Origin: Ophthalmolycus amberensis
Taxonomy: Eukaryota > Chordata > Actinopteri > Perciformes > Zoarcidae
Length of the DNA: 64,000 bases
Direction: 5' to 3'
Assembly: GCA_024529925.1 (NCBI GenBank)
Contig: JAFEUB010000305.1
Coordinates: 167,267-231,266, forward strand
A model generated the notes under the pieces. That model had not been told where the DNA came from, did not search any database, and worked only from the letters and a program-made list of their open reading frames with translations. Position 1 is the stretch's first letter, and each line of letters opens with the position of its first letter. Positions 39,045 to 53,567 of this stretch are shown one piece after another. Both the position numbers and the translations under genes were made by a program.

Positions 39045-41005
39045 TATTATTCTTATTCTTAGGGTTTCGTCGCAAAAAGGAGGTGCTTGGGATATTGGGA
39101 ATGTTGTGAAATTTGGCACGCAAGCCAGAATTTGCGAAAATTGCAGTCTGATTGGGGTGTCCAGCTGCGGTATGAAATATTGGCTCGCTAGCGCCCCCTA
39201 TTGAGTAGCCCCAACATCAGGTTTCACCCAGCTGTATGAAATTTGGTAGGTATGTGGAACGTGATGAGACGCACAAAAAATCCTCTTGGAAGTTTTCTCT
39301 AAACCAAACAGGAAGTCGGCCATTTTTACTTTTATGACGTTTTTTGACCGTTTCAAGGCGTCATACTTTAACGAACTCCTCCCAGAGATTTGACCCCATT
39401 GACTTCAGATTCGGCTAGTCTGTTCTTGAGACCTTGGCAGTGAAAAGTTGCTCAAAGATCAAAAAGTTATCGAACTATGTGGCCGTGGCGTGGCGTCAAA
39501 AAAACACCATTCGCCACGAAACAGGAAGTTGTTGTAACTCGGCCGTACATTGTCAAATCTGCTCCAAATCTCTCATATGTCATAACATCCTGACCCGGAA
39601 CACATCTATATGATAATTTAGAATCATAGTGATAGCGCCACCTAGTGGCAACCGGAAGTTGTACGCTGTGTACTTTGACATCCTGCTCCTCACAGATTAG
39701 TCAGATCCCTCTCAAATGTTGTCAGAGAAGTCTTAAGACCTTGATAATGCTTCATTGTGAAGATTGTAAGACGTTACTGAAGGGCGGCGACGTGGCGGCT
39801 CGGCGAATTTCGATCCTTCGCCATGAACGAATAAACTGATGTATCTCGACTCCACATCATCAGATCTTTACCAGATTTCACGTGCTTGATTAGACTCCAG
39901 GCCTGAAGACATCCGCAGGCCAATTTTGAATCATAGTCATAGCGCCACCTACTGGTAACAGGAAGTTAAAGTCTTTATACTTTGGCTTGTTTCTCTTAGT
40001 AGGTAAATCAAATCAATATCAAATTTGTTCCACACAAATACAAGAAGTTCATAATGCCAGATCATGAAGCTTTTGATGTTTCGTCGAACGCCGTTGTCGT
40101 GGCGATGCAGTCTTCGCCGTTAGCAACGAAGGTCATTTTGAGAGGCTAAAAATGCTCGAAACATAAGCAAACTTGGCAAGCAGATTACAAGGCCGAAATG
40201 TAGTTGGAGAATATGATTTTATTGGTTCAGAGTGGCAAATCGGCTCAATAGCGCCCCCTACAAAATTTCAACGAAGCAGCCCTCGCAGTATGTTTGACCT
40301 AGATGTATGAAATGTGGTAGGAACATGTATCACATGTGGACTTCAATAAAAGTCTCTTGGGGCCATGCTCTAAACCCAACCGGAAGTCAGCCATTTTGAA
40401 TTTCTTATGAATTTCTAGTGTCGTTTTTGTCATTTCCAGGCGCTGCACTTTAACGAACTCCTCCTAGGGAATTTATCAGATCAACTTCAAATTTGGTCGG
40501 TACAGTCTAAAGACCTTTGTGATGAAAAGTTACGCAAAGCTTGTTGTTTCGTGAAAAGCTATTGCCGTGGCGACGCATTCTTCACCGTGAAATATTAAGG
40601 TGTTTTGAGGGGCTAAAAATGCTCAAAACATAAGCATACTTGGCAAGCAGATTACAAGGCCGAAATGTAGTTATAGAATATGATTTTATTGGTTCAGAGT
40701 GGCAAATCGGCTCAATAGCGCCCCCTACAAAATTTCGACCTAGCAGCCCTCGCAGTACGTTTCACCTAGATGTATGAAATTAGGTAGGAACATGTATCGC
40801 ATGTGGACTTAAATAAAAGTATATTGGGGCCATGCTCTAAACCTGCATGCAGTGTCCGACGGTCACAGAACCGAACGGCAGCATCAACCAGAGTCCTCGC
40901 GCCGTCCGACGGTCGCGGACGTTCTCGGCCGCGCAGGCCAGAGTCCCGCCGGCACACCGACGCGCATATTGCGAGGGCCCGCCCATCGCTGCTCGCAGCT
41001 TTAAT
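39045..41005 (+). repeat. Unit 19, 1,961 bp, no tag
   Basis: This unit has standard length and shares the GATTAGTCAG and GAGAAGTCTTAAG variants with unit 7. The GC-rich block has CACACCGACG near 40,955 in place of CACCCCGACG. Confidence 0.94.
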
Positions 41006-43278
41006 GTTTATTATTCTTCTTCTTATTTTACAAGTTTCATGGCAAAAAGGAGGTGCTTGGGATATTGGGAATGTTGTGAAATTTGGCACGCAAGCCAGAA
41101 TTTGCGAAAATTGCAGTCTGATTGGGGTGTCCAGCTGCGGTATGAAATATTGGCTCGCTAGCGCCCCCTATTGAGTAGCCCCAACATCGGGTTTCACCCA
41201 GCTGTATGAAATTTGGTAGGTATGTGGAACGTGATGAGACGCACAAAACATCCTCTTGGAAGTTTTCTCTAAACCAAACAGGAAGTCGGCCATTTTTACT
41301 TTTATGACGTTTTTTGACCGTTTCAAGGCGTCATACTTTAACGAACTCCTCCCAGAGATTTGACCCGATTGACTTCAGATTCGGCTAGTCTGTTCTTGAG
41401 GCCTTGGCAGTGAAAAGATGCTCAAAGATCAAAAAGTTATCGAACTATGTGGCCGTGGCGTGGCGTCAAAAAATCACCATTCGCCGCGAAACAGGAAGTT
41501 GTTGTAACTCGGCCGTACATTGTCGAATCTGCTCCAAATCTCTCATATGTCATAACATCCCGACTCGGAACACATCTATATGATCATTTAGAATCATAGT
41601 GATAGCGCCACCTAGTGGCAACCGGAAGTTGTACGCTGTGTACTTTGACATCCTGCTCCTCACAGATTAATTAGATCCCTCTCAAATGTTGTCAGAGAAG
41701 CCTTAACACCTTGATAATGCTTCATTGTGAAGATTGTAAGAAGTTACTGAAGGGCGGCGACGTGGCGGCTCGGCGAATTTCGATCCTTCGCCATGAACGA
41801 ATAAACTGATGTATCTCGACTCCACATCATCAGATCTTTACCAGATTTCACATGCTTGATTAGACTCCAGGCCTGAAGACATCCGCAGGCCAATTTTGAA
41901 TCATAGTCATAGCGCCACCTACTGGTAACAGGAAGTTAAAGTCTTTATACTTTGGCTTGTTTCTCTTAGTAGGTAAATCAAATCAATATCAAATTTGTTC
42001 CACACAAATAGAAGAAGTTCATAATGCCAGATCATGAAGCTTTTGATGTTTCGTCGAACGCCGTTGCCGTGGCGATGCAGTCTTCGCCGTTAACAACGAA
42101 GGTCATTTTGACAGGCTAAAAATGCTCGAAACATAAGCAAACTTGGCAAGCAGATTACAAGCCCGAAATGTAGTTATAGAATATGATTTTATTGGTTCAG
42201 AGTGGCAAATCGGCTCAATAGCGCCCCCTACAAAATTTCGACCAAGCAGCCCTCGCAGTATGTTTGACCTAGATGTATGAAATGTGGTAGGAACATGTAT
42301 CACATATGGACTTCAATAAAAGTCTCTTGGCGCCATGCTCTAAACCCAACCGGAAGTCAGCCATTTTGAATTTCTTATGAATTTCTAGTGTCGTTTCTGT
42401 CATTTCCAGGCGCTGCACTTTAACGAACTCCTCCTAGGGAATTAATCAGATCAACTTCAAATTTGGTCGGTACAGTCTAAAGACCTTTGTGATGAAAAGT
42501 TACTCAAAGCTTGTTGTTTCGTGAAAAGCTGTTGCCGTGGCGACGGAATTTCGATCCTTCGCCATGAACGAATAAACTGATGTAACTCGACTCCACATCA
42601 TCAGATCTTTACCAGATTTCACGTGTTTGATTAGACTCCAGGCCTGAAGACATCCGCAGGCCAATTGTGAATCATAGTCATAGCGCCACCTACTGGTAAC
42701 AGGAAGTTAAAGTCTTTATACTTTGGCTTGTTTCTCTTAGTAGGTAAATCAAATCAATATCATATTTGTTCCACACAAATACAAGAAGTTCATAATGCCA
42801 GATCATGAAGCTTTTGATGTTTCATCGAACGCCGTTGCCGTGCCGACGCATTCTTCACCGTGAAATATTAAGGTGTTTTGAGGGGCTAAAAATGCTCGAA
42901 ACATAAGCAAACTTGGCAAGTAGATTACAAGGCCGAAATGTAGTTATAGAATATGATTTTATTGGTTCACAGTGGCAAATCGGCGCAATAGCGCCCCCTA
43001 CAAAATTTCAACGAAGCAGCCCTCGCAGTACGTTTCACCTAGATGTATGAAATTTGGTAGGAACATGTATCGCATGTGGACTTAAATAAAAGTATATTGG
43101 GGCCATGCTCCGAACCTGCATGCGGTGTCTGACGGTCACAGAACCGAACGGCAGCATCAACCGGAGTCCTCGCGCCGTCCGACGGTCGCGGACGTTCTCG
43201 GCCGCGCAGGCCGGAGTCCCGCCGGCACCCCGACGCGCGTATTGCGAGGGCCCGCCCATCGCTGCTCGCAGCTTTAAT
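41006..43278 (+). repeat. Unit 20, 2,273 bp, extra monomer, no tag
   Basis: The junction at 42,545/42,546 and the return switch near 42,838 match those of unit 10 at an offset of 21,466 bp. Confidence 0.93.
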
Positions 43279-45422
43279 TCTTATTAGGGCCCGAGCACCG
43301 ACGTAGTCGGAAGCGGAGGACCTATTGTATTTCTAATTAGGGCCCGAGCACCGACGTAGTCGGAAGCGGAGGACCTATTGTATTTCTAATGATTAGGGCC
43401 CGAGCACCGACGTAGTCGGAAGCGGAGGACCTATTGTATTTCTAATGATTATTATTATTATTCTTATTATTATTTTTGCACTTTCATGGCAAAAAGGAGG
43501 TGCTTGGGATATTGGGAATGTTGTGAAATTTGGCACGCAAGCCAGAATTTGCGAAAATTGCAGTCTGATTGGGGTGTCCAGCTGCGGTATGAAATATTGG
43601 CTCGCTAGCGCCCCCTATTGAGTAGCCCCAACATCAGGTTTCACCCAGCTGTATGAAATTTGGTGGGTATGTGGAACGTGATGAGACGCACAAAACATCC
43701 TCTTGGAAGTTTTCTCTAAACCAAACAGGAAGTCGGCCATTTTTACGTTTATGACGTATTTTGACCGTTTCAAGGCGTCATACTTTAACGAACTCCTCCC
43801 AGAGATTTGACCCGATTGACTTCAGATTCGGCTAGTCTGTTCTTGAGACCTTGGCAGTGAAAAGTTGCTCAAAGATCAAAAAGTTATCGAACTATGTGGC
43901 CGTGGCGTGGCGTCAAAGAAACACCATTCGCCACGAAACAGGAAGTTGTTGTAACTCGGCCGTACATTGTCGAATCTGCTCCAAATCTCTCATATGTCAT
44001 AACATCCTGACCCGGAACACATCTATATGATAATTTAGAATCATAGTGATAGCGCCACCTAGTGGCAACCGGAAGTTGTACGCTGTGTACTTTGACATCC
44101 TGCTCCTCACAGATTAATCAGATCTCTCTCAAATGTTGTCAGAAAAGCCTTAACACCTTGATAATGCTTCATTGTGAAGATTGTAAGACGTTACTGAAGG
44201 GCGGCGACGTGGCGGCTCGGCGAATTTCGATCCTTCGCCATGAACGAATAAACTGATGTATCTCGACTCCACATCATCAGATCTTTACCAGATTTCACAT
44301 GCTTGATTAGACTCCAGGCCGGAAGACATCTGCATGCCAATTTTGAATCATAGTCATAGCGCCACCTACTGGTAACAGGAAGTTAAAGTCTTTATACTTT
44401 GGCTTGTTTCTCTTAGTAGGTAAATCAAATCAATATCAAATTTGTTCCACACAAATACAAGAAGTTCATAATGCCAGATCATGAAGCTTTTGATGTTTCG
44501 TCGAACGCCGTTGCCGTGGCGATGCAGTCTTCGCCGTTAACAACGAAGGTCATTTTGAGAGGCTAAAAATGCTCGAAACATAAGCAAACTTGGCAAGTAG
44601 ATTACAAGGCCGAAATGTAGTTATAGAATATGATTTTATTGGTTCAGAGTGGCAAATCGGCTCAATAGCGCCCCCTACAAAATTTCAACGAAGCAGCCCT
44701 CGCAGTATGTTTGACCTAGATGTATGAAATGTGGTAGGAACATGTATCACATATGGACTTCAATAAAAGTCTCTTGGGGCCATGCTCTAAACCCAACCGG
44801 AAGTCAGCCATTTTGAATTTTTTATGAATTTCTAGTGTCGTTTCTGTCATTTCCAGGCGCTGCACTTTAACGAACTCCTCCTAGGGAATTAATCAGATCA
44901 ACTTCAAATTTGGTCGGTACAGTCTAAAGACCTTTGTGATGAAAAGCTACTCAAAGCTTGTTGTTTCGTGAAAAGCTGTTGCCGTGGCGACGCATTCTTC
45001 ACCATGAAATATTAAGATGTTTTGAGGGGCTAAAAATGCTCAAAACATAAGCAAACTTGGCATACACATTTAAAGCCCAAAATGTAGTTATATAATATGA
45101 TTTTATTGGTTCAGAGTGGCAAATCGGCTCAACAGCGCCCCCTACAAAATTTCAACGAAGCAGCCCTCGCAGTACGTTTCACCTAGATGTATGAAATTTG
45201 GTAGGAACATGTATCGCATGTGGACTTAAATAAAAGTATATTGGGGCCATGCTCTAAACCTGCATGCGGTGTCTGACGGTCACAGAACCGAACGGCAGCA
45301 TCAACCAGAGTCCTCGCGCCGTCCGACGGTCGCGGACGTTCTCGGCCTCGCAGGCCGGAGTCCCGCCGGCACGCCGACGCGCATATTGCGAGGGCCCGCC
45401 CATCGCTGCTCGCAGCTTTAAT
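43279..45422 (+). repeat. Unit 21, 2,144 bp, three tags
   Basis: Tags at 43286-43446 explain the added length. The GC-rich block carries CTCGGCCTCGCAGG near 45,342 and CACGCCGACG near 45,371. Confidence 0.94.
43286..43446 (+). repeat. Hinge tag cluster, three copies (unit 21)
   Basis: Three standard tags with very short spacers. Confidence 0.92.
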
Positions 45423-47389
45423 TATTCTTCTTCTTATTATTTTACAAGTTTCATGGCAAAAAGGAGGTGCTTGGGATATTGGGAATGTTGTGAAATTTGG
45501 CACGCAAGCCAGAATTTGCGAAAATTGCAGTCTGATTGGGGTGTCCAGCTGCGGTATGAAATATTGGCTCGCTAGCGCCCCCTATTGAGTAGCCCCAACA
45601 TCAGGTTTCACCCAGCTGTATGAAATTTGGTGGGTATGTGGAACGTGATGAGACGCACAAAAAATCCTCTTGGAAGTTTTCTCTAAACCAAACAGGAAGT
45701 CGGCCATTTTTACGTTTATGACGTTTTTTGACCGTTTCAAGGCGTCATACTTTAACGAACTCCTCCCAGAGATTTGACCCGATTGACTTCAGATTCGGCT
45801 AGTCTGTTCTTGAGACCTTGGCAGTGAAAAGTTGCTCAAAGATCAAAAAGTTATCGAACTATGTGGCCGTGGCGTGGTGTCAAAGAAACACCATTCGCCA
45901 CGAAACAGGAAGTTGTTGTAACTCGGCCGTACATTGTCGAATCTGCTCCAAATCTCTCATATGTCATAACATCCTGACCCGGAACACATCTATATGATAA
46001 TTTAGAATCATAGTGATAGCGCCACCTAGTGGCAACCGGAAGTTGTACGCTGTGTACTTTGACATCCTGCTCCTCACAGATTAATCAGATCCCTCTCAAA
46101 TGTTGTCAAACAAGCCTTAAGACCTTGATAATGCTTCATTGTGAAGATTGTAAGACGTTACTGAAGGGCGGCGACGTGGCGGCTCGGCGAATTTCCATCC
46201 TTCGCCATGAACGAATAAACTGATGTAACTCGACTCCACATCATCAGATCTTTACCAGATTTCACGTGTGTGATTAGACTCCAGGCCTGAAGACATCCGC
46301 AGGCCAATTTTGAATCATAGTCATAGCGCCACCTACTGGTAACAGGAAGTTAAAGTCTTTATACTTTGGCTTGTTTCTCTTAGTAGGTAAATCAAATCAA
46401 TATCAAATTTGTTCCACACAAATACAAAAAGTTCATAATGCCAGATCATGAAGCTTTTGATGTTTCGTCGAACGCCGTTGCCGTGGCGATGCAGTCTTCG
46501 CCGTTAACAACGAAGGTCATTTTGAGAGGCTAAAAATGCTCGAAACATAAGCAAACTTGGCAAGCACATTAAAAGGCCGAAATGTAGTTGTAGAATATGA
46601 TTTTATTGGTTCAGAGTGGCAAATCGGCTCAATAGCGCCCCCTACAAAATTTCAACGAAGCAGCCCTCGCAGTACGTTTCACCTAGATGTATGAAATTTG
46701 GTAGAAACATGTATCACATATGGACGTAAATAAAAGTCTCTTGGGGCCATGCTCTAAACCCAACCGGAAGTCAGCCATTTTGAATTTTTTATGAATTTCT
46801 GGTGTCGTTTTTGTCATTTCCAGGCGCTGCACTTTAACGAACTCCTCCTAGGGAATTAATCAGATCAACTTCAAATTTGGTCGGTACAGTCTAAAGACCT
46901 TTGTGATGAAAAGTTACTCAAAGCTAGCTGTTTTGTGAAAAGCTGTTGCCGTGGCGACGCATTCTTCACCATGAAATATTAAGGTGTTTTGAGGGGCTAA
47001 AAATGCTCAAAACATAAGCATACTTGGCAAGCAGATTACAAGGCCGAAATGTAGTTACAGAATATGATTTTATTGGTTCGGAGTGGCAAATCGGCTCAAT
47101 AGCGCCCCCTACAAAATTGCGACGAAGCAGCCCTCGCAGTACGTTTCACCTAGATGTATGAAATTTGGTAGGAACATGTATCACATGTGGACTTAAATAA
47201 AAGTATATTGGGGCCATGCTCTAAACCTGCATGCAGTGTCTGACGGTCGCAGAACCGAACGGCAGCAGCAACCACAGTCCTCGCGCCGTCCGACGGTCGC
47301 GGACGTTCTCGGCCGCGCAGGCCGGAGTCCCGCCGGCACCCCGACGCGCATATTGCGAGGGCCCGCCCATCGCTGCTCGCAGCTTTAAT
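45423..47389 (+). repeat. Unit 22, 1,967 bp, no tag
   Basis: Standard layout. The CTAGCTGTTTTGTG variant near 46,923 is shared with units 4 and 28. The GC-rich block has GCAGCAGCAACCACAG near 47,262. Confidence 0.94.
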
Positions 47390-49356
47390 TATTATTATTA
47401 TTCTTATTTTATAAGTTTCATGGCAAAAAGGAGGTGCTTGGGACATTGGGAATGTTGTGAAATTTGGCACGCAAGCCAGAATTTGCGAAAATTGCAGTCT
47501 GATTGGGGTGTCCAGCTGCGGTATGAAATATTGGCTCGCTAGCGCCCCCTATTGAGTAGCCCCAACATGGGGTTTCACCTAGCTGTATGAAATTTGGTAG
47601 GTTTGTGGAACGTGATGAGACGCACAAAAAATCCTCTTGGAAGTTTTCTCTAAACCAAACAGGAAGTCGGCCATTTTTACTTTTATGACGTTTTTTGACC
47701 GTTTCAAGGCGTCATACTTTAACGAACTCCTCCCAGAGATTTGACCCGATTGACTTCAGATTCGGCTCGTCTGCTCTTGAGACCTTGGCAGTGAAAAGTT
47801 GCTCAAAGATCAAAAAGTTATCGAACTATGTGGCCGTGGCGTGGCGTCAAATAATCACCATTCGCCGCGAAACAGGAAGTTGTTGTAACTCGAACGTACA
47901 TTGTCGAATCTGCTCCAAATCTCTCATATGTCATAACATCCCGACCCGGAACACATCTATATGATAATTTACAATCATAGTGATAGCGCCACCTAGTGGC
48001 AACCGGAAGTTGTACGCTGTGTACTTTGACATCCTGCTCCTCACAGATTAATCAGATCCCTCTCAAATGTTGTCAAACAAGCCTTAAGACCTTGATAATG
48101 CTTCATTGTGAAGATTGTAATAAGTTACTGAAGGGCGGCGACGTGGCGGCTCTGCGAATTTCGATCCTTCGCCATGAACGAATAAACTGATGGAACTCGA
48201 CTCCACATCATCAGATCTTTACCAGATTTCACGTGCTTGATTAGACTCCAGGCCTGAAGCCATCTGCAGGCCAATTTTGAATCATAGTCATAGCGCCACC
48301 TACTGGTAACAGGAAGTTAAAGTCTTTATACTTTGGCTTGTTTCTCTTAGTCGGTAAATCAAATCAATATCAAATTTGTTCCACACATATACAAGAAGTT
48401 CGTAATGCCAGATCATGAAGCTTTTGATGTTTCGTCGAACGCCGTTGCCGTGGCGATGCAGTCTTCGCCGTTAACAACGAAGGTCATTTTGAGAGGCTAA
48501 AAATACTCGAAACATAAGCAAACTTGGCAAGTAGATTACAAGGCCGAAATGTAGTTATAGAATATGATTTTATTGGTTCAGAGTGGCAAATCGGCTCAAT
48601 AGCGCCCCCTACAAAATTTCGACGAAGCAGCCCTCGCAGTATGTTTGACCTAGATGTATGAAATGTGGTAGGAACATGTATCACATATGGACTTCAATAA
48701 AAGTCTCTTGGGGCCATGCTCTAAACCCAACCGGAAGTCAGCCATTTTGAATTTTATATTAATTTCTAGTGTCGTTTCTGTCATTTCCAGGTGCTGCACT
48801 TTAACGAACTCCTCCTAGTGAATTAATCAGATCAACTTCAAATTTGGTCGGTACAGTCTAAAGACCTTTGTGATGAAAAGTTACGCAAAGCTTGTTGTTT
48901 CGTGAAAAGCTATTGCCGTGCCGACGCATTCTTCACCATGAAATATTAAGGTGTTTTGAGGGGCTAAAAATGCTCGAAACATAAGCAAACTTGGCATACA
49001 CATTTAAAGCCCAAAATGTAGTTATATAATATGATTTTATTGGTTCAGAGTGGCAAATCGGCTCAATAGCGCCCCCTACAAAATTTCAACGAAGCAGCCC
49101 TCGCAGTACGTTTCACCTAGATGTATGAAATTTGGTAGGAACATGTATCACATGTGGACTTAAATAAAAGTATATTGGGGCCATGCTCTAAACCTGCATG
49201 CGGCGTCTGACGGTCGCAGAACCGAACGGCGGCATCAACCAGAGTCCTCGCGCCGTCCGACGGTCGCGGACGTTCTCGGCCGCGCAGGCCAGAGTCCCGC
49301 CGGCACCCCGACGCGCATATTGCGAGGGCCCGCCCATCGCTGCTCGCAGCTTTAAT
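47390..49356 (+). repeat. Unit 23, 1,967 bp, no tag
   Basis: This unit has standard length. From 47,996 to about 48,930 it shares at least four private variants with unit 2 at a constant offset of 44,868 bp. Confidence 0.94.
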
Positions 49357-51612
49357 TAGGGCCCGAGCACCGACGTAGTCGGAAGCGGAGGACCTATTGT
49401 ATTTCTAATGTTTATTATTAGGGCCCGAGCACCGACGTAGTCGGAAGCGGAGGACCTATTGTATTTCTAATTAGGGCCCGAGCACCGACGTAGTCGGAAG
49501 CGGAGGACCTATTGTATTTCTAATTAGGGCCCGAGCACCGACGTAGTCGGAAGCGGAGGACCTATTGTATTTCTAATGATTATTATTATTAGGGCCCGAG
49601 CACCGACGTAGTCGGAAGCGGAGGACCTATTGTATTTCTAATGTTTATTATTATTATTCTTATTTTACCAGTTTCGTCGCAAAAAGGAGGTGCTTGGGAT
49701 ACTGTGAATTTTGTGAAATTTGGCACGCAAGCCAGAATTTGCGAAAATTGCAGTCTGATTGGAGTGTCCAGCTGCGGTATGAAATATTGGCTCGCTAGCG
49801 CCCCCTATTGAGTAGCCCTAACATCAGGTTTCACCCAGCTGTATGAAATTTGGTAGGTATGTGGAACGTGATGAGACGCACAAAAAATCCTCTTGGAAGT
49901 TTTCTCTAAACCAAACAGGAAGTCGGCCATTTTTACTTTTATGACGTTTTTTGACCGTTTCAAGGCGTCATACTTTAACGAACTCCTCCCAGAGATTTGA
50001 CCCGATTGACTTCAGATTCGGCTAGTCTGCTCTTGAGACCTTGGCAGTGAAAACTTACTCAAAGATCAAAAAGTTATCGAACTATGTGGCCGTGGCGTGG
50101 CGTCAAAAAAACACCATTCGCCACGAAACAGGAAGTTGTTGTAACTCGGCCGTACATTGTCGAATCTGCTCCAAATCTCTCGTATGTCATAACATCCTGA
50201 CCCGGAACACATCTATATGATAATTTAGAATCATAGTGATAGCGCCACCTAGTGGCAACCGGAAGTTGTACGTTGTGTACGTTGACATCCTGCTCCTCAC
50301 AGATTAATCAGATCCCTCTCAAATGTTCTCAAACAAGCCTTAAGACCTTGATAATGCTTCATTGTGAAGATTGTAAGACGTTACTGAAGGGCGGCGACGT
50401 GGCGGCTCGGCGAATTTCGATCCTTCGCCATGAACGAATAAACTGATGTATCTCGACTCCACATCATCAGATCTTTACCAGATTTCACATGCTTGATTAG
50501 ACTCCAGGCCGGAAGACATCCGCAGACCAATTTTGAATCATAGTCATAGCGCCACCTACTGGTAACAGGAAGTTAAAGTCTTTATACTTTGGCTTGTTTC
50601 TCTTAGTAGGTAAATCAAATCAATATCAAATTTGTTCCACACATATACAAGAAGTTCATAATGCCAGATCATGAAGCTTTTGATGTTTCGTCGAACGCCG
50701 TTGCCGTGGCGATGCAGTCTTCGCCGTTAACAACGAAGGTCATTTTGAGAGGCTAAAAATGCTCGAAACATAAGCAAACTTGGCAAGCAGATTACAAGGC
50801 CGAAATGTAGTTATAGAATATGATTTTATTGGTTCAGAGTGGCAAATCGGCTCAATAGCGCCCCCTACAAAATTTCGACGAAGCAGCCCTCGCAGTACGT
50901 TTGACCTAGATGTATGAAATGTGGTAGGAACATGTATCACATATGGACTTCAATAAAAGTCTCTTGGGGCCATGCTCTAAACCCAACCGGAAGTCAGCCA
51001 TTTTGAATTTTATATGAATTTCTAGTGTCGTTTCTGTCATTTCCAGGCGCTGCACTTTAACGAACTCCTCCTAGTGAATTAATCAGATCAACTTCAAATT
51101 TGGTCGGTACAGTCTAAAGACCTTTGTGATGAAAAGTTACGCAAAGCTTGTTGTTTCGTGAAAAGCTATTGCCGTGGCGACGCATTCTTCACCGTGAAAT
51201 ATTAAGGTGTTTTGAGGGGCTAAAAATGCTCGAAACATAAGCAAACTTGGCAAGCAGATTACAAGGCCGAAATGTAGTTATAGAATATGATTTCATTGGT
51301 TCAGAGTGGCAAATCGGCTCAATAGCGCCCCCTACAAAATTTCAACGAAGCAGCCCTCGCAGTACGTTTCACCTAGATGTATGAAATTTGGTAGGAACAT
51401 GTATCACATGTGGACTTAAATAAAAGTATATTGGGGCCATGCTCTAAACCTGCATGCGGCGTCTGACGGTCGCAGAACCGAACGGCAGCATCAACCAGAG
51501 TCCTCGCGCCGTCCGACGGTCGCGGACGTTCTCGGCCGCGCAGGCCGGAGTCCCGCCGGCACCCCGACGCGCATATTGCGAGGGCCCGCCCATCGCTGCT
51601 CGCAGCTTTAAT
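49357..51612 (+). repeat. Unit 24, 2,256 bp, five tags
   Basis: Five tags fill 49358-49642. Some are separated by a single T only. The rest is standard. Confidence 0.94.
49358..49642 (+). repeat. Hinge tag cluster, five copies (unit 24)
   Basis: Five standard tags; two of the spacers are reduced to a single T. Confidence 0.93.
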
Positions 51613-53567
51613 TCTTATTATTATTTTTCCTCTTTCATGGCAAAAAGGAGGTGCTTGGGATATTGGGAATGTTGTGAAATTTGGCACGCAAGCCAGAATT
51701 TGCGAAAATTGCAGTCTGATTGGGGTGTCCAGCTGCGGTATGAAATATTGGCTCGCTAGCGCCCCCTATTGAGTAGCCCCAACATCAGGTTTCACCCAGC
51801 TGTATGAAATTTGGTGGGTATGTGGAACGTGATGAGACGCACAAAAAATCCTCTTGGAAGTTTTCTCTAAACCAAACAGGAAGTCGGCCATTTTTACGTT
51901 TATGACGTTTTTTGACCGTTTCAAGGCGTCATACTTTAACGAACTCCTCCCAGAGATTTGACCCGATTGACTTCAGATTCGGCTAGTCTGCTCTTGAGAC
52001 CTTGCCAGTGAAAAGTTGCTCAAAGATCAAAAAGTTATCGAACTATGTGGCCGTGGCGTGGCGTCAAAGAAACACCATTCGCCACGAAACAGGAAGTTGT
52101 TGTAACTCGGCCGTACATTGTCGAATCTGCTCCAAATCTCTCGTATGTCATAACATCCTGACCCGGAACACATCTATATGATAATTTAGAATCATAGTGA
52201 TAGCGCCACCTAGTGGCAACCGGAAGTTGTACGTTGTGTACGTTGACATCCTGCTCCTCACAGATTAATCAGATCCCTCTCAAATGTTGTCAAACAAGCC
52301 GTAAGACCTTGATAATGCTTCATTGTGAAGATTGTAAGACGTTACTGAAGGGCGGCGACGTGGCGGCTCGGCGAATTTCCATCCTTCGCCATGAACGAAT
52401 AAACTGATGTACTCCACATCATCAGATCTTTACCAGATTTCACATGCTTGATTAGACTCCAGGCCGGAAGACATCCGCAGGCCAATTTTGAATCATAGTC
52501 ATAGCGCCACCTACTGGTAACAGGAAGTTAAAGTCTTTATACTTTGGCTTGTTTCTCTTAGTAGGTAAATCAAATCAATATCAAATTTGTTCCACACATA
52601 TACAAGAAGTTCATAATGCCAGATCATGAAGCTTTTGATGTTTCGTCGAACGCCGTTGCCGTGGCGATGCAGTCTTCGCCGTTAACAACGAAGGTCATTT
52701 TGAGAGGCTAAAAATGCTCGAAACATAAGCAAACTTGGCAAGCAGATTACAAGGCCGAAATGTAGTTATAGAATATGATTTTATTGGTTCAGAGTGGCAA
52801 ATCGGCTCAATAGCGCCCCCTACAAAATTTCGACGAAGCAGCCCTCGCAGTACGTTTGACCTAGATGTATGAAATGTGGTAGGAACATGTATCACATATG
52901 GACTTCAATAAAAGTCTCTTGGGGCCATGCTCTAAACCCAACCGGAAGTCAGCCATTTTGAATTTTATATGAATTTCTAGTGTCGTTTCTGTCATTTCCA
53001 GGTGCTGCACTTTAACGAACTCCTCCTAGTGAATTAATCAGATCAACTTCAAATTTGGTCGGTACAGTCTAAAGACCTTTGTGATGAAAAGTTACGCAAA
53101 GCTTGTTGTTTCGTGAAAAGCTATTGCCGTGGCGACGCATTCTTCACCGTGAAATATTAAGGTGTTTTGAGGGGCTAAAAATGCTCGAAACATAAGCAAA
53201 CTTGGCAAGCAGATTACAAGGCCGAAATGTAGTTATAGAATATGATTTCATTGGTTCAGAGTGGCAAATCGGCTCAATAGCGCCCCCTACAAAATTTCAA
53301 CGAAGCAGCCCTCGCAGTACGTTTCACCTAGATGTATGAAATTTGGTAGGAACATGTATCGCATGTGGACTTAAATAAAAGTATATTGGGGCCATGCTCT
53401 AAACCTGCATGCGGTGTCTGACGGTCACAGAACCGAACGGCAGCATCAACCAGAGTCCTCGCGCCGTCCGACGGTCGCGGACGTTCTCGGCCGCGCAGGC
53501 CGGAGTCCCGCCGGCACCCCGACGCGCATATTGCGAGGGCCCGCCCATCGCTGCTCGCAGCTTTAAT
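51613..53567 (+). repeat. Unit 25, 1,955 bp, no tag
   Basis: This is the shortest of the standard-layout units. Part of the difference is a 6-bp deletion near 52,410 (CTGATGTACTCCAC where others have six more bases). Confidence 0.94.

Noticed and set aside
40803..41174. Frames of 100-123 codons over the GC-rich block and hinge on both strands
   Set aside because: High GC content removes stops in several frames at once. The frames run through the TTA/TTC microsatellite as poly-I/R or poly-Y/S tracts that change with repeat number.
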